From Streptomyces sp. Mut1 (lineage in GTDB: Bacteria; Actinomycetota; Actinomycetes; Streptomycetales; Streptomycetaceae): a stretch of DNA of 64,000 bases. Location: positions 372,001-436,000 of the forward strand of contig NZ_CP120997.1 in assembly GCF_030719295.1 (NCBI RefSeq), read 5' to 3'. This document shows, in pieces, positions 17,547 to 25,984 of this stretch. Both the position numbers and the translations under genes were made by a program. The first letter of the stretch is position 1, and every line of letters starts with the position of its first letter. The notes below the pieces were generated by a model. The model saw nothing but the letters and a program-made list of their open reading frames with translations, made no database searches and was not told where the DNA came from.

Positions 17547-17799
17547 GACCCCAGCATGGCCCCGCTCCCCGGTGGCCGCACCCGGGCAAGGTTTCCGGGA
17601 CGTGACACAGGCCATCTTTTGTGCCCGCGATCTCCGGGGAAGTCTCGGGTACGGTGACGAACACTTCGGTCCCGGAGAGTCACGGAGCCCCTCGCCGCCG
17701 CCTCGCGGCCCCGCGACGCGGCTTCGCGTGCCCGAGCCGGACCGCCCGTGCTTCCGTCCCTCCTGACGCCACTCGCTCGTGACACGACTGGGGAGTTTG

Positions 17800-20700
17800 A
17801 TGTTCGACAAGGTATTGGTCGCCAACCGCGGGGAGATCGCCATCCGCGCGTTCCGCGCGGCGTTCGAGCTCGGCGTCTCCACCGTGGCCGTGTTCCCGTA
17901 CGAGGACCGCAACTCCCTCCACCGGGCCAAGGCCGACGAGGCCTACCGGATCGGGGAGCCCGGGCACCCGGTGCGGGCGTACCTGTCGGTGGACGAGGTG
18001 GTCGAGGCCGCGCGCAGGGCGGGGGCGGACGCGATCTACCCGGGTTACGGCTTCCTGTCGGAGAACCCGGACCTGGCGGCGGCGTGCTCGGCGGCCGGGA
18101 TCACCTTCGTGGGGCCTCCGGCGTCGGTGCTGAACCTGACGGGCAACAAGTCCCGTGCGGTGGCGGCGGCCCGGGAGGCCGGTGTTCCGGTGCTGAAGTC
18201 GTCCGAACCGTCCGAGGACGTGGACACCCTCGTCGCGGCCTCCGAGGACATCGGCTTTCCCGTCTTCGTCAAGGCGGTCGCCGGTGGCGGCGGGCGCGGC
18301 ATGCGCCGGGTGGCCGAGCCGGCGGAGCTGCGCGAGGCGATCGACGCGGCGATGCGCGAGGCGCGGTCCGCGTTCGGTGACGCGACGGTCTTCCTGGAAC
18401 AGGCGGTGATCAACCCGCGCCACATCGAGGTGCAGATCCTCGCCGACGCCGAGGGCAACGTCGTACACCTCTACGAGCGGGACTGTTCGCTCCAGCGCCG
18501 CCACCAGAAGGTGGTGGAGATCGCGCCCGCCCCGAATCTGGACCCGGCCCTGCGCGAGCGGATCTGCGCGGACGCGGTCGCCTTCGCCCGGCACATCGGG
18601 TACGTCAACGCGGGCACCGTCGAATTCCTCGTCGACGAGCGCGGCAACCACGTCTTCATCGAGATGAATCCGCGCATCCAGGTCGAGCACACGGTGACCG
18701 AGCAGGTCACCGGGCGCGACCTGGTGATCGCGCAGCTGCGGATCGCCGCCGGCCTGACGCTGCCCCAACTGCACCTCTCCCAGGACGACATCACACTCAC
18801 CGGCACCGCGATGCAGTGCCGGATCACGACGGAGGACCCGGCCAACGGGTTCCGTCCGGACACCGGCACGATCTCCGCCTACCGCTCCCCCGGCGGCCCC
18901 GGCGTCCGGCTGGACGGCGGCACGGTCCACACGGGTGCGGAGGTGTCCGCCCACTTCGACTCGATGCTGGTCAAGCTCACCTGCCACGGCCACGACTTCG
19001 CCAACGCGGCGCGCCGGGCACGCCGGGCGATCGCCGAGTTCCGCATCCGCGGGGTGGCGACCAACCTGCCGTTCCTGGGCGCCGTGCTCGACCACCCGGA
19101 CTTCCGGGCGGGGCGCGTCACGACCAGCTTCATCGACACCCATCCCGAGCTGATCCGGGCCCGGCCCTCCGCGGACCGCGGCAGCCGGATGCTCAGCTAC
19201 CTCGCCGAGACCACGGTCAACCGGCCCTACGGCCCCCGCCCCTCGGTCATCGACCCGGCCGGGAAGCTGCCCGCGCTGCCGCCGGGCACGCCGCCGCCCG
19301 GCTCGCGTCAGCGCCTCGCCGAGCTGGGCCCGGAGGCGTTCGCCGCCGAGCTGCGCGCCCAGCCGGCCGTCGCGGTCACCGACACCACGTTCCGCGACGC
19401 CCATCAGTCCCTGCTCGCCACCCGGGTGCGCACCCGCGACCTGCTGGCCGTCGCGCCGCATGTCGCGCACACCGTCCCGCAGTTGCTGAGCCTGGAGTGC
19501 TGGGGCGGCGCCACCTACGACGTGGCGCTGCGGTTCCTCGCCGAGGACCCGTGGGAGCGGCTGGTCAAGCTCCGTGAGGCGGTGCCCAACATCTGTACGC
19601 AGATGCTGCTGCGCGGCCGCAACACGGTCGGGTACACGCCCTACCCGACCGAGGTCACCGAGGCGTTCGTCTCCGAGGCGGCGTCGGCCGGGATGGACAT
19701 CTTCCGGATCTTCGACGCCCTCAACGACGTGTCGCAGATGCGTCCGGCGATCGACGCGGTGCGCGCCACCGGCACCTCGCTCGCCGAGGTGGCCCTGTGC
19801 TACACCGCCGATCTGTCCGACCCCGGCGAGACGCTGTACACGCTGGACTACTACCTGCGGCTCGCGGAGCAGATCGTCGAGGCGGGCGCGCATGTGCTCG
19901 CCATCAAGGACATGGCCGGGCTGCTGCGCCCGCCCGCCGCGCGCACCCTGGTCACCGCGTTGCGCGAGCGGTTCGACCTGCCGGTCCACCTGCACACCCA
20001 TGACACGGCCGGCGGGCAGCTGGGCACGCTGATCGCCGCGATCGACGCGGGGGTGGACGCGGTGGACGCGGCCGTCGCGTCGATGGCCGGCACCACCAGC
20101 CAGCCCCCGCTGTCCGCGCTGGTGGCCGCCACGGATCACACGGAGCGCGCGACGGGCCTCTCGCTCCAGGCGGTCGGCGACCTGGAGCCGTACTGGGAGG
20201 CGACCCGCAAGGTGTACGCCCCCTTCGAGTCGGGGCTCGCGTCTCCGACCGGCCGGATCTACCACCACGAGATCCCGGGCGGTCAGCTGTCCAACCTGCG
20301 CCAGCAGGCCATCGCGCTGGGCCTCGGCGACCGCTTCGAGCTCATCGAGGACTGCTACGCGGCGGCCGACCGCATGCTGGGCCGGCTGGTGAAGGTGACG
20401 CCGTCGTCGAAGGTGGTGGGTGACCTGGCGCTGCACCTGGTGGGCGCGGGTGTCGAGGCCTCGGACTTCGAGTCGGACCCGGGCAGGTTCGACGTGCCGG
20501 ACTCGGTGATCGGTTTCCTCCGCGGTGAGCTGGGCGACCCGCCCGGCGGCTGGCCCGAGCCGTTCCGCACCAGGGCCCTGCAGGGCCGTCCTACGAGGGC
20601 GCAGACGCCGTACCTGTCGGACGAGGACCGCGCGGCGCTGCGCGAGACGCCGCGCGCGACGCTGAACCGGCTGCTGTTCCCCGGCCCGACCAAGGAGTTC

Positions 20701-21174
20701 AACGCCCACCGGGAGGCGTACGGCGACACCTCGGTGCTGCCGACACCGGACTTCCTGTACGGGCTGGAGACGGAGACCGAGCACACCGTCACGCTCGATC
20801 GCGGGGTCACGCTGCTGATCGAGCTGGAGGCCGTGTCCGAACCGGACGAGCGCGGTTTCCGCAGCGTACTGGCCACGCTCAACGGCCAGTTGCGTCCGGT
20901 GTCGGTGCGGGACAGGTCGGTGGCGACCGAGGTGAAGGCGGCGGAGAAGGCGGACCGCGCCAACGCCGGTCATGTCGCGGCGCCGTTCGCCGGGGTGGTC
21001 ACGCTCCAGGTGGAGGAGGGCGCTTCGGTGTCGGCGGGTCAGACCGTGGCCACCATCGAGGCGATGAAGATGGAGGCCTCGATCACCGCCCAGTCCGCCG
21101 GGGTGGTGCGCCGCCTCGCCATCGGCCGGGTCCAGCAGGTCGAGGCGGGCGATCTGCTCATCGAGATCGGCTGA
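17800..21174 (+). CDS. pyc: Pyruvate carboxylase
   Basis: A 1124-aa biotin enzyme that makes oxaloacetate from pyruvate, bicarbonate and ATP. It is close to the usual single-chain length. The N-terminal biotin-carboxylase domain (residues 1-455) has KVLVANRGEIAIRAFRA, the ATP-grasp loop KAVAGGGGRGMR and EMNPRIQVEHTVTE. The carboxyltransferase domain (about 530-800) begins with TDTTFRDAHQSLLATRVRT and has HLHTHDTAGG. The C-terminal biotinyl domain carries the acceptor lysine in IEAMKMEA (about 1095). The ATG at 17800 has GGGAG 5 bases upstream. It is anaplerotic. A link to siderophore precursor supply through 2-oxoglutarate is only speculation. Confidence 0.95.
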   Translation: MFDKVLVANRGEIAIRAFRAAFELGVSTVAVFPYEDRNSLHRAKADEAYRIGEPGHPVRAYLSVDEVVEAARRAGADAIYPGYGFLSENPDLAAACSAAGITFVGPPASVLNLTGNKSRAVAAAREAGVPVLKSSEPSEDVDTLVAASEDIGFPVFVKAVAGGGGRGMRRVAEPAELREAIDAAMREARSAFGDATVFLEQAVINPRHIEVQILADAEGNVVHLYERDCSLQRRHQKVVEIAPAPNLDPALRERICADAVAFARHIGYVNAGTVEFLVDERGNHVFIEMNPRIQVEHTVTEQVTGRDLVIAQLRIAAGLTLPQLHLSQDDITLTGTAMQCRITTEDPANGFRPDTGTISAYRSPGGPGVRLDGGTVHTGAEVSAHFDSMLVKLTCHGHDFANAARRARRAIAEFRIRGVATNLPFLGAVLDHPDFRAGRVTTSFIDTHPELIRARPSADRGSRMLSYLAETTVNRPYGPRPSVIDPAGKLPALPPGTPPPGSRQRLAELGPEAFAAELRAQPAVAVTDTTFRDAHQSLLATRVRTRDLLAVAPHVAHTVPQLLSLECWGGATYDVALRFLAEDPWERLVKLREAVPNICTQMLLRGRNTVGYTPYPTEVTEAFVSEAASAGMDIFRIFDALNDVSQMRPAIDAVRATGTSLAEVALCYTADLSDPGETLYTLDYYLRLAEQIVEAGAHVLAIKDMAGLLRPPAARTLVTALRERFDLPVHLHTHDTAGGQLGTLIAAIDAGVDAVDAAVASMAGTTSQPPLSALVAATDHTERATGLSLQAVGDLEPYWEATRKVYAPFESGLASPTGRIYHHEIPGGQLSNLRQQAIALGLGDRFELIEDCYAAADRMLGRLVKVTPSSKVVGDLALHLVGAGVEASDFESDPGRFDVPDSVIGFLRGELGDPPGGWPEPFRTRALQGRPTRAQTPYLSDEDRAALRETPRATLNRLLFPGPTKEFNAHREAYGDTSVLPTPDFLYGLETETEHTVTLDRGVTLLIELEAVSEPDERGFRSVLATLNGQLRPVSVRDRSVATEVKAAEKADRANAGHVAAPFAGVVTLQVEEGASVSAGQTVATIEAMKMEASITAQSAGVVRRLAIGRVQQVEAGDLLIEIG

Positions 21175-21199
21175 GCCTTCGCCGGGTTCCACCCGGCCC

Positions 21200-21240
21200 G
21201 GCCCGCCGTCGGGGCGACAGCTCCGCCGGCGGGCCTTTTC
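21200..21240 (+). terminator. Terminator after pyruvate carboxylase
   Basis: GGCCCGCCG (21200-21208) pairs with CGGCGGGCC (21227-21235) and is followed by TTTT. It separates pyc from the iron-regulated cluster that begins 21 bases further on. Confidence 0.75.
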
Positions 21241-21260
21241 GCCACCAACGCCGAGCCAAT

Positions 21261-21279
21261 TAAGGTTAGGCTAAGCTAA
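21261..21279 (+). promoter_or_regulatory. Iron box (DmdR1/IdeR) abutting the argB-like start
   Basis: TAAGGTTAGGCTAAGCTAA matches the consensus at 16 of 19 positions. The next three bases are the ATG of the argB-like gene. TAGGCT at 21267-21272 sits 7 bases before the ATG, the spacing expected for a -10 element of a leaderless promoter, so the repressor site would cover the promoter itself. Confidence 0.85.
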
Positions 21280-22128
21280 ATGGAAGAGGATCTGAGACCG
21301 GCCGTCGTCATCAAGTTCGGCGGCAACGCCATGGTCGACGCGAGCCTGCAACAGGCGTTCGCCCAGGATGTCGTGGAGTTGTGGTGCGAGGGTCTGCGCC
21401 CGGTCGTCGTGCACGGGGGCGGCCCGCAGATCAGCGCGATGCTCGACCGCCTCGGCCTGGAGAGCCGTTTCGAGGCGGGTCTGCGGGTGACCACGGCGGA
21501 GACCATGGACGTCGTGCGCATGGTGCTCTCCGGCCGGGTCCAGCGCGAACTGGTGGGCCACATCAACAGCCACGGCCCCTACGCGGTGGGCATGACCGGC
21601 GAGGACGCGCACACCTTGACGGCCGTACGGCGGCCCGCCTGGGTGGACGGCGTGGCGGTGGACATCGGCCAGGTCGGGGACATCGTGGAGGTGAACCCGG
21701 ACATGGTGCGCACCCTCCTGACGCGCGGTCACATACCGGTGGTCTCCCCCGTGGCGAGGGGTGCCGACGGGCAGGTCTACAACGTCAACGCCGATCTCGC
21801 CGCGTCCGCCCTGGCCGTGGCGCTGGGGGCCGAGCGGCTCGTGATCCTCACGGACGTGGCGGGGCTGTACGCCGACTGGCCGCGCAGCACCGAGGTGATC
21901 GGGCGGCTGACGGCGGACGCGCTGGACGGGCTGCTGCCGGGTCTGGCGAGCGGCATGCTGCCCAAGATGGAGGGCTGCCTGCGGGCCGTGCGGGGCGGGG
22001 TGGGCCGGGCGGACATCCTCGACGGCCGGGTGCCGCACGCGGTGCTGCGGGGCGTCCTGGGCGACAACGGCGCCGGCACGACCGTGGTCCCCGGCACCTC
22101 GGCGGACCACGTCACGAGCACGGTCTGA
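21280..22128 (+). CDS. N-acetylglutamate kinase paralogue (ArgB-like), iron-regulated
   Basis: A 282-aa amino-acid kinase that phosphorylates N-acetylglutamate, the second step toward ornithine. Visible motifs are the phosphate-binding [10 protein letters not shown] (about residues 9-18), [10 protein letters not shown] (about 44), [28 protein letters not shown] (about 165) and [11 protein letters not shown] (about 187). The N-terminus begins only 11 residues before the catalytic lysine. It therefore lacks the 20-30 residue N-terminal helix that arginine-inhibited kinases use for feedback control. An iron box abuts the ATG. The siderophore needs three ornithines per molecule, so this is probably a dedicated, feedback-insensitive supply enzyme. 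A kinase for another acyl-amino acid is less likely. Confidence 0.85.
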   Translation: MEEDLRPAVVIKFGGNAMVDASLQQAFAQDVVELWCEGLRPVVVHGGGPQISAMLDRLGLESRFEAGLRVTTAETMDVVRMVLSGRVQRELVGHINSHGPYAVGMTGEDAHTLTAVRRPAWVDGVAVDIGQVGDIVEVNPDMVRTLLTRGHIPVVSPVARGADGQVYNVNADLAASALAVALGAERLVILTDVAGLYADWPRSTEVIGRLTADALDGLLPGLASGMLPKMEGCLRAVRGGVGRADILDGRVPHAVLRGVLGDNGAGTTVVPGTSADHVTSTV

Positions 22129-22135
22129 CGCGAGC

Positions 22136-22175
22136 GGCGCCGGGCCGGACGCTCCCGCGCGTCCGGCCCGGCGCC
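22136..22175. terminator. Bidirectional terminator between convergent argB-like and GNAT genes
   Basis: A perfect 17-base stem, GGCGCCGGGCCGGACGC (22136-22152) with its complement at 22159-22175, encloses a 6-base loop. It lies between the two convergent stop codons. Confidence 0.75.
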
Positions 22176-22180
22176 CCCGC

Positions 22181-22708
22181 TCACAGAGTGCGGGCGAGAA
22201 TCAGCGCGTTGCGCCGGGGGTCCAGGGATTCCGCCCAGACGCGGGGTGCCTGACGTGCCGTCACCGGCGTGAAGCCGTACCGGCGAAACAGCCGGCCGTC
22301 CCCGGTGGTCGCGGTGAACAGGGCGCCGAGCGACTGGGTGTGCGCCAGGGCCAGCGCGGTCCGCAGGAGCGCCGCTCCCACGCCGCGCCCCTGCCGGTGC
22401 CCGGCCACGCAGAAGTTGTACAGGACACCCGTGGGGGCCGGCTCCCCCGCCGGCCCGTCCGCGTACACCCGCAGGCCCGCACAGCCCTCCAGCCCGCCGC
22501 CGGGACCGGCCGCGACGAGGAATTCCGCCACGCGGGCGGCATACAGGGCGTCCGGCCGCTCGCGCAGCTCCCCCGACCGCGCGAAGGGCCGGGAGAGTTC
22601 CGCGAGCCCGGCGGCGTCATCGGCTCCGGCCGTACGGATACGGAGTGCCGGCGCGCGGGCCGCCGGCGGGCAGGGTGGCGGGAGGGGGCTCGGCGTGGCC
22701 GTGGTCAA
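22181..22708 (-). CDS. GNAT acetyltransferase, N-acetylglutamate synthase-like
   Basis: A 175-aa GNAT enzyme. The acetyl-CoA loop is RQGRGVGAALLRTAL (about residues 105-119). Several segments recall stand-alone actinobacterial N-acetylglutamate synthases: ERPDALYAARVAEFLVAA (about 50-67), LEGCAGLRVY, LFTATTGDGRLFRRYGFTPV (about 130) and the RRNALIL end. It would acetylate glutamate, the first step toward ornithine, feeding the adjacent ArgB-like kinase. The TTG start at 22708 is supported by AGGAAGG 6 bases upstream. It lies 75 bases downstream of the MbtH gene on the same strand, so it should share that gene's iron box. The alternative is an unrelated GNAT enzyme. Confidence 0.65.
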   Translation of the reverse strand: MTTATPSPLPPPCPPAARAPALRIRTAGADDAAGLAELSRPFARSGELRERPDALYAARVAEFLVAAGPGGGLEGCAGLRVYADGPAGEPAPTGVLYNFCVAGHRQGRGVGAALLRTALALAHTQSLGALFTATTGDGRLFRRYGFTPVTARQAPRVWAESLDPRRNALILARTL

Positions 22709-22783
22709 GGCTGTCCTTCCTCGGTTCCACGAAACGGGAGCGCTCCGGCGGGCCGGCCGCCGGAGCGCGTCAGGAACGGGAGG

Positions 22784-22996
22784 TCAGGCGTCCATCATCG
22801 CGGAGAGCGAACGGGGCCGCAGATCGGTCCAGTTGGCCTCGACGTAGGCGAGGCACGCCTCGCGCGTGTTCTCATCGAAGGCGACCGTCCAGCCCCCGGG
22901 CACCTCGGCGAAGGACGGCCACAGGGAGTGCTGGCCCTCGTCGTTCACCAGGACCAGGAAACGGCCTTCGGGGTCGTCGAACGGGTTGGTGCTCAT
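22784..22996 (-). CDS. cchK: MbtH-like NRPS chaperone
   Basis: A 70-aa MbtH protein that binds NRPS adenylation domains and activates or stabilises them. It has the full family signature: [34 protein letters not shown], with all conserved tryptophans. The ATG at 22996 gives [11 protein letters not shown], the usual N-terminus of the family, with GAGG about 9 bases upstream. It lies 80 bases from the iron box at 23077 and is probably co-transcribed with the GNAT gene. It is the only MbtH gene in the window, so both NRPSs may depend on it. Confidence 0.95.
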   Translation of the reverse strand: MSTNPFDDPEGRFLVLVNDEGQHSLWPSFAEVPGGWTVAFDENTREACLAYVEANWTDLRPRSLSAMMDA

Positions 22997-23076
22997 ACGG
23001 GCGGTACCTCCTCGGGCCAACGGGCCGGTGACGGCCGCGTCGAGAGTGCGCGTCAGTTCGTCAGGAGAAAAATAGC

Positions 23077-23095
23077 TTAGGTTAGGCTCGCCTAA
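23077..23095. promoter_or_regulatory. Iron box between mbtH-like and esterase genes
   Basis: TTAGGTTAGGCTCGCCTAA matches the consensus at 18 of 19 positions. It is centred between the divergent MbtH gene (start 22996) and the esterase gene (start 23146), so it likely represses both when iron is plentiful. Confidence 0.92.
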
Positions 23096-23145
23096 TAAAT
23101 CGTGAGCTTAGCCTCTCCCTTTCCCTCAGCACAAGGAGACCCCTC

Positions 23146-24276
23146 ATGCCTCCCGGTGACCGAACGGATCCGGTCATGACCGGCCTCGCGGCCGGCGCGA
23201 CAGGCCCCTTCGCCGGATTCGGACTGCCCGGCGAGCCCGGCACCGACGCGTTCTGGGCGGCGGCCCGGAGCCCGGTGCCCCGGCGCGCCGAGGGCGGCGG
23301 CTGGGTGACGCTGTTCCTCCGGCGCGGCTCCCCTGCCGACATCGCCTTCGAGAGCTGGTCGCAGCCGGTGCCCCTGCGCCGGTGGGGTGCCACGGACTGC
23401 TGGTACGCCGAGGTGCCGATGCCCGCGCGCCTGCGGGTGACCTACCGGTTCATCACGGACGAGGGAGCGCACGCGGACCCGCTCAATCCCTCCGCAGCCG
23501 GGGGCGACCGCTCGATCGCCGCCACCCCGGACGCCCCGGCGCAGCCGTACTGGCCCCTCGTCGGCGTGGACGACATCCTGCCGGTGCCGGCCACCCGGCT
23601 GCGCTGGACGTCCGCGCGGCTCGGCGGGCGCCGCACCGTGCGGGTCCATCCGGTGGGCGGTGGCGGGCCCGTGGTGCTGCTCCTCGACGGGGACGACTGG
23701 CTGTATCTGCACCCCGCCATGACGGCGTTCGAGGCGGCCGTCGCGGGCGGCGCCATGGAGCCGGTCACGCTCGTCTTCCTGCCGGCCAAGGACCGGGCGG
23801 CCGAGTTCGCGTGGCGGCCCGAGCTGTGGGAGGCGGTCCGGGACGAACTCCTGCCGCTGGTCGCGGGGTGCGGGGAGCCCTCGGACCCGGACCGGCTGGT
23901 GGTCGCCGGGCAGAGCCTCGGCGGGCTGAGCGCCCTGTACGCCGCCCTGGAGTTCCCCGGCCTGGTGTCGCGGGTGGCCTGCCAGTCGGGGTCGTTCTGG
24001 TGGGCCCCCGGCCTCGCGCACCGTACGGACCCGCTGGACGGCCCGGCGGGCGGCGCCGCCGCCGCCCGGCTGCGGGAGGGCCCCGGCCTCCCGGGCCTGC
24101 GGATCGCCTTCGACGTGGGCGAGCACGAGACGCGGATGCTCCCCCACTGCGAGGTGGTCGAGGCCCTGACGGAGCGGGCCGGTGCGACCGTACGGGTGTC
24201 GCGGTCCGCGTCCGGCCACGACCGTGCGGGCTGGCGGCACGCCCTGCTGCGGGACGTCGCCTGGGCGCTGGCCTGA
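23146..24276 (+). CDS. cchJ: Enterochelin-esterase-like alpha/beta hydrolase (CchJ)
   Basis: A 376-aa Fes/IroD-type esterase. An N-terminal beta-sandwich domain (to about residue 140) precedes the hydrolase domain. The nucleophile Ser257 is in the elbow AGQSLGG, a likely acidic member is in AFDVGEHET, and His358 is in SASGHDRAGW. No signal peptide is seen, so it is cytosolic. In coelichelin clusters it has been proposed to release the peptide from the synthetase, which has no thioesterase, or to hydrolyse the ferric siderophore after uptake. Sequence cannot decide between these. An AAGGAG ribosome-binding site lies 7 bases before the ATG. It is divergent from mbtH under a shared iron box. Confidence 0.9.
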   Translation: MPPGDRTDPVMTGLAAGATGPFAGFGLPGEPGTDAFWAAARSPVPRRAEGGGWVTLFLRRGSPADIAFESWSQPVPLRRWGATDCWYAEVPMPARLRVTYRFITDEGAHADPLNPSAAGGDRSIAATPDAPAQPYWPLVGVDDILPVPATRLRWTSARLGGRRTVRVHPVGGGGPVVLLLDGDDWLYLHPAMTAFEAAVAGGAMEPVTLVFLPAKDRAAEFAWRPELWEAVRDELLPLVAGCGEPSDPDRLVVAGQSLGGLSALYAALEFPGLVSRVACQSGSFWWAPGLAHRTDPLDGPAGGAAAARLREGPGLPGLRIAFDVGEHETRMLPHCEVVEALTERAGATVRVSRSASGHDRAGWRHALLRDVAWALA

Positions 24277-24283
24277 GGTCATG

Positions 24284-25984
24284 TCATCTGGCCACCGCCA
24301 GGCAGTACGCCTCGTCGGTGGCCAGCAGGTTGCGGTGGGTGTCCTCGGCCGTGATGACGCCGTCGTCCAGCACGAGGACCCGGTCGGCGGCGTCCAGGAC
24401 GGCCGGGCTGCTGGTGATCACCACGGTGGTACGGCCCCGGCGGAGCTTCGCGATGTTGCGCGCGATGAGCTGCTCGGTCACCGCGTCCACGGCGGTGGTC
24501 GGGTTGTGCAGCACCAGGACATCCGTATCGGCCGCGAGGGCGCGCGCCAGGGAGAGGCGCTGGCGCTGTCCCCCGGAGAGGTTGGCCCCGCGGTCGCGGA
24601 TCGCGTAGTCGAGCCCCTCGCGGTGGAGGGCGACGACATCGGTCAGCATGGACGCCTCGACGGCCTCGGGGACCGTGCGGCTGGTGCCCGACGGGTCGAT
24701 GTTGGTCCGCAGGGTGCCGGCGAAGATCTCCCCGTCGTACGGGTTCACCAGCAGGTGCTCCCGGATCGCCTCGGCCGACAGCTCCGCGAGGTCCTGCCCG
24801 CCGACCCGCACCACTCCCTCGTACGCCCCGGGCGGGACGCGTACGGCGAGGATCGCCGCGAAGTCGGCCGCCGCGCGCGGCCGGTAGGCGGTGACGGCCA
24901 CGAACTCCCCCGCGGCCACCTCGAACTTCAGCCGGCGCAGCTCCCCGTACCGGACGCAGTCGATCTCCAGCGGCCCGCCCGGAGCCGGACGTCCGGACCC
25001 GGGGGTGCCGACCGGCGGGGCGGCGAGGACCAGCGCCATGCGCTCGGCCGAAGCACGCGCCATCATCACGTACTTGGGCATCTCGGAGAACATCTTGAGC
25101 GGCTCCATGATGAACTGCGCGAGGCCGACCGCCATGACGAGTTCCCCGATGTTGATCCGGCCGTCGAAGGCCAGGTAACCGGCGGTCAGGGTGACGGCGG
25201 TGGCCAGGCCCGCGTTGAGGGCGAGCGCGGTGCCCGCGTACACCCCGTTGACGCGGGCGACGGTGACCGACTGCTGCTTCGCCTCGGCGCTGACGCGGCG
25301 GTAGGAGCGGAACGCGGCGTGGTTGCCGCCGAAGCCGTGCAGCGGGCGCAGGCCGGTGATCAGGTCGGCGACCTTGGCTCCGGCCCGCGCCACCCGGGCC
25401 TGCTGTTCCTGGGTACTGGCGCCGATCCGCCGGGACATCACGCTCAGCACCGACAGGATCGCGACGGTGCCCACGATCACCAGCAGTCCGAGCCGCAGGT
25501 CGGCCAGACCGAGAGCGACGGCGGCGACCAGGACCGCGACCATCGAGCTGATCAGCAGCGGCACCACCTCGATGATGTCGGCGGTCTGGTCGGCGTCCTC
25601 GGTGGCGATGGTCAGCACCTCGCCCGACTTCAGGTCCACGTCCCGGGCCACCGGCTGGAGGCCGCAGGCCGCGACCCGCACCCGCCAGCGGTGTGCCTCG
25701 GTGGTGTTGGCCTTCTGCAGGGCTCGCATCCCGAACCGCCAGGACAGCGAGACCGTCGTGATGATCACGGCCAGGGCGCCGATCGACACCCCGAGCGAAC
25801 CGAGGCTGCGGTGTTGCAGGGTGTGCTCGACGATCAGGCCGAGTGCGATGGGGAAGGCGGTCTCACCGGCCTGGTACAGGCCCATGAGGACGGTGCCCCG
25901 GGCCATGGCGCCGACGTTGCGCCGCAGGGCGGTGCGCAGGATGTCGGCGCCCCGGCGGGGCCGCTGGGTGTCAGGAGTGTTCAT
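24284..25984 (-). CDS. cchI: ABC exporter half-transporter with degenerate ATPase site (CchI)
   Basis: A 566-aa TMD-NBD half exporter proposed to secrete the siderophore. Residues 1-310 contain six transmembrane helices. In the ATPase domain the signature [15 protein letters not shown] (about 467) is intact. However, the Walker A lysine motif is replaced by [16 protein letters not shown] (about 363), Walker B ends [12 protein letters not shown] instead of D-E, and the H-loop His is replaced ([11 protein letters not shown], about 520). It therefore cannot bind and hydrolyse ATP at its own P-loop and must pair with an active partner, best CchG. The ATG at 25984 lies inside the 3' end of cchH (14-base overlap), so the two are co-translated. 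A TTG at 25999 is an alternative start. Confidence 0.88.
   Translation of the reverse strand: MNTPDTQRPRRGADILRTALRRNVGAMARGTVLMGLYQAGETAFPIALGLIVEHTLQHRSLGSLGVSIGALAVIITTVSLSWRFGMRALQKANTTEAHRWRVRVAACGLQPVARDVDLKSGEVLTIATEDADQTADIIEVVPLLISSMVAVLVAAVALGLADLRLGLLVIVGTVAILSVLSVMSRRIGASTQEQQARVARAGAKVADLITGLRPLHGFGGNHAAFRSYRRVSAEAKQQSVTVARVNGVYAGTALALNAGLATAVTLTAGYLAFDGRINIGELVMAVGLAQFIMEPLKMFSEMPKYVMMARASAERMALVLAAPPVGTPGSGRPAPGGPLEIDCVRYGELRRLKFEVAAGEFVAVTAYRPRAAADFAAILAVRVPPGAYEGVVRVGGQDLAELSAEAIREHLLVNPYDGEIFAGTLRTNIDPSGTSRTVPEAVEASMLTDVVALHREGLDYAIRDRGANLSGGQRQRLSLARALAADTDVLVLHNPTTAVDAVTEQLIARNIAKLRRGRTTVVITSSPAVLDAADRVLVLDDGVITAEDTHRNLLATDEAYCLAVAR

Noticed and set aside
17680..21192. A long minus-strand open frame opposite pyruvate carboxylase
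   Set aside because: It is a GC shadow. The plus strand encodes an intact carboxylase of normal length with all motifs.
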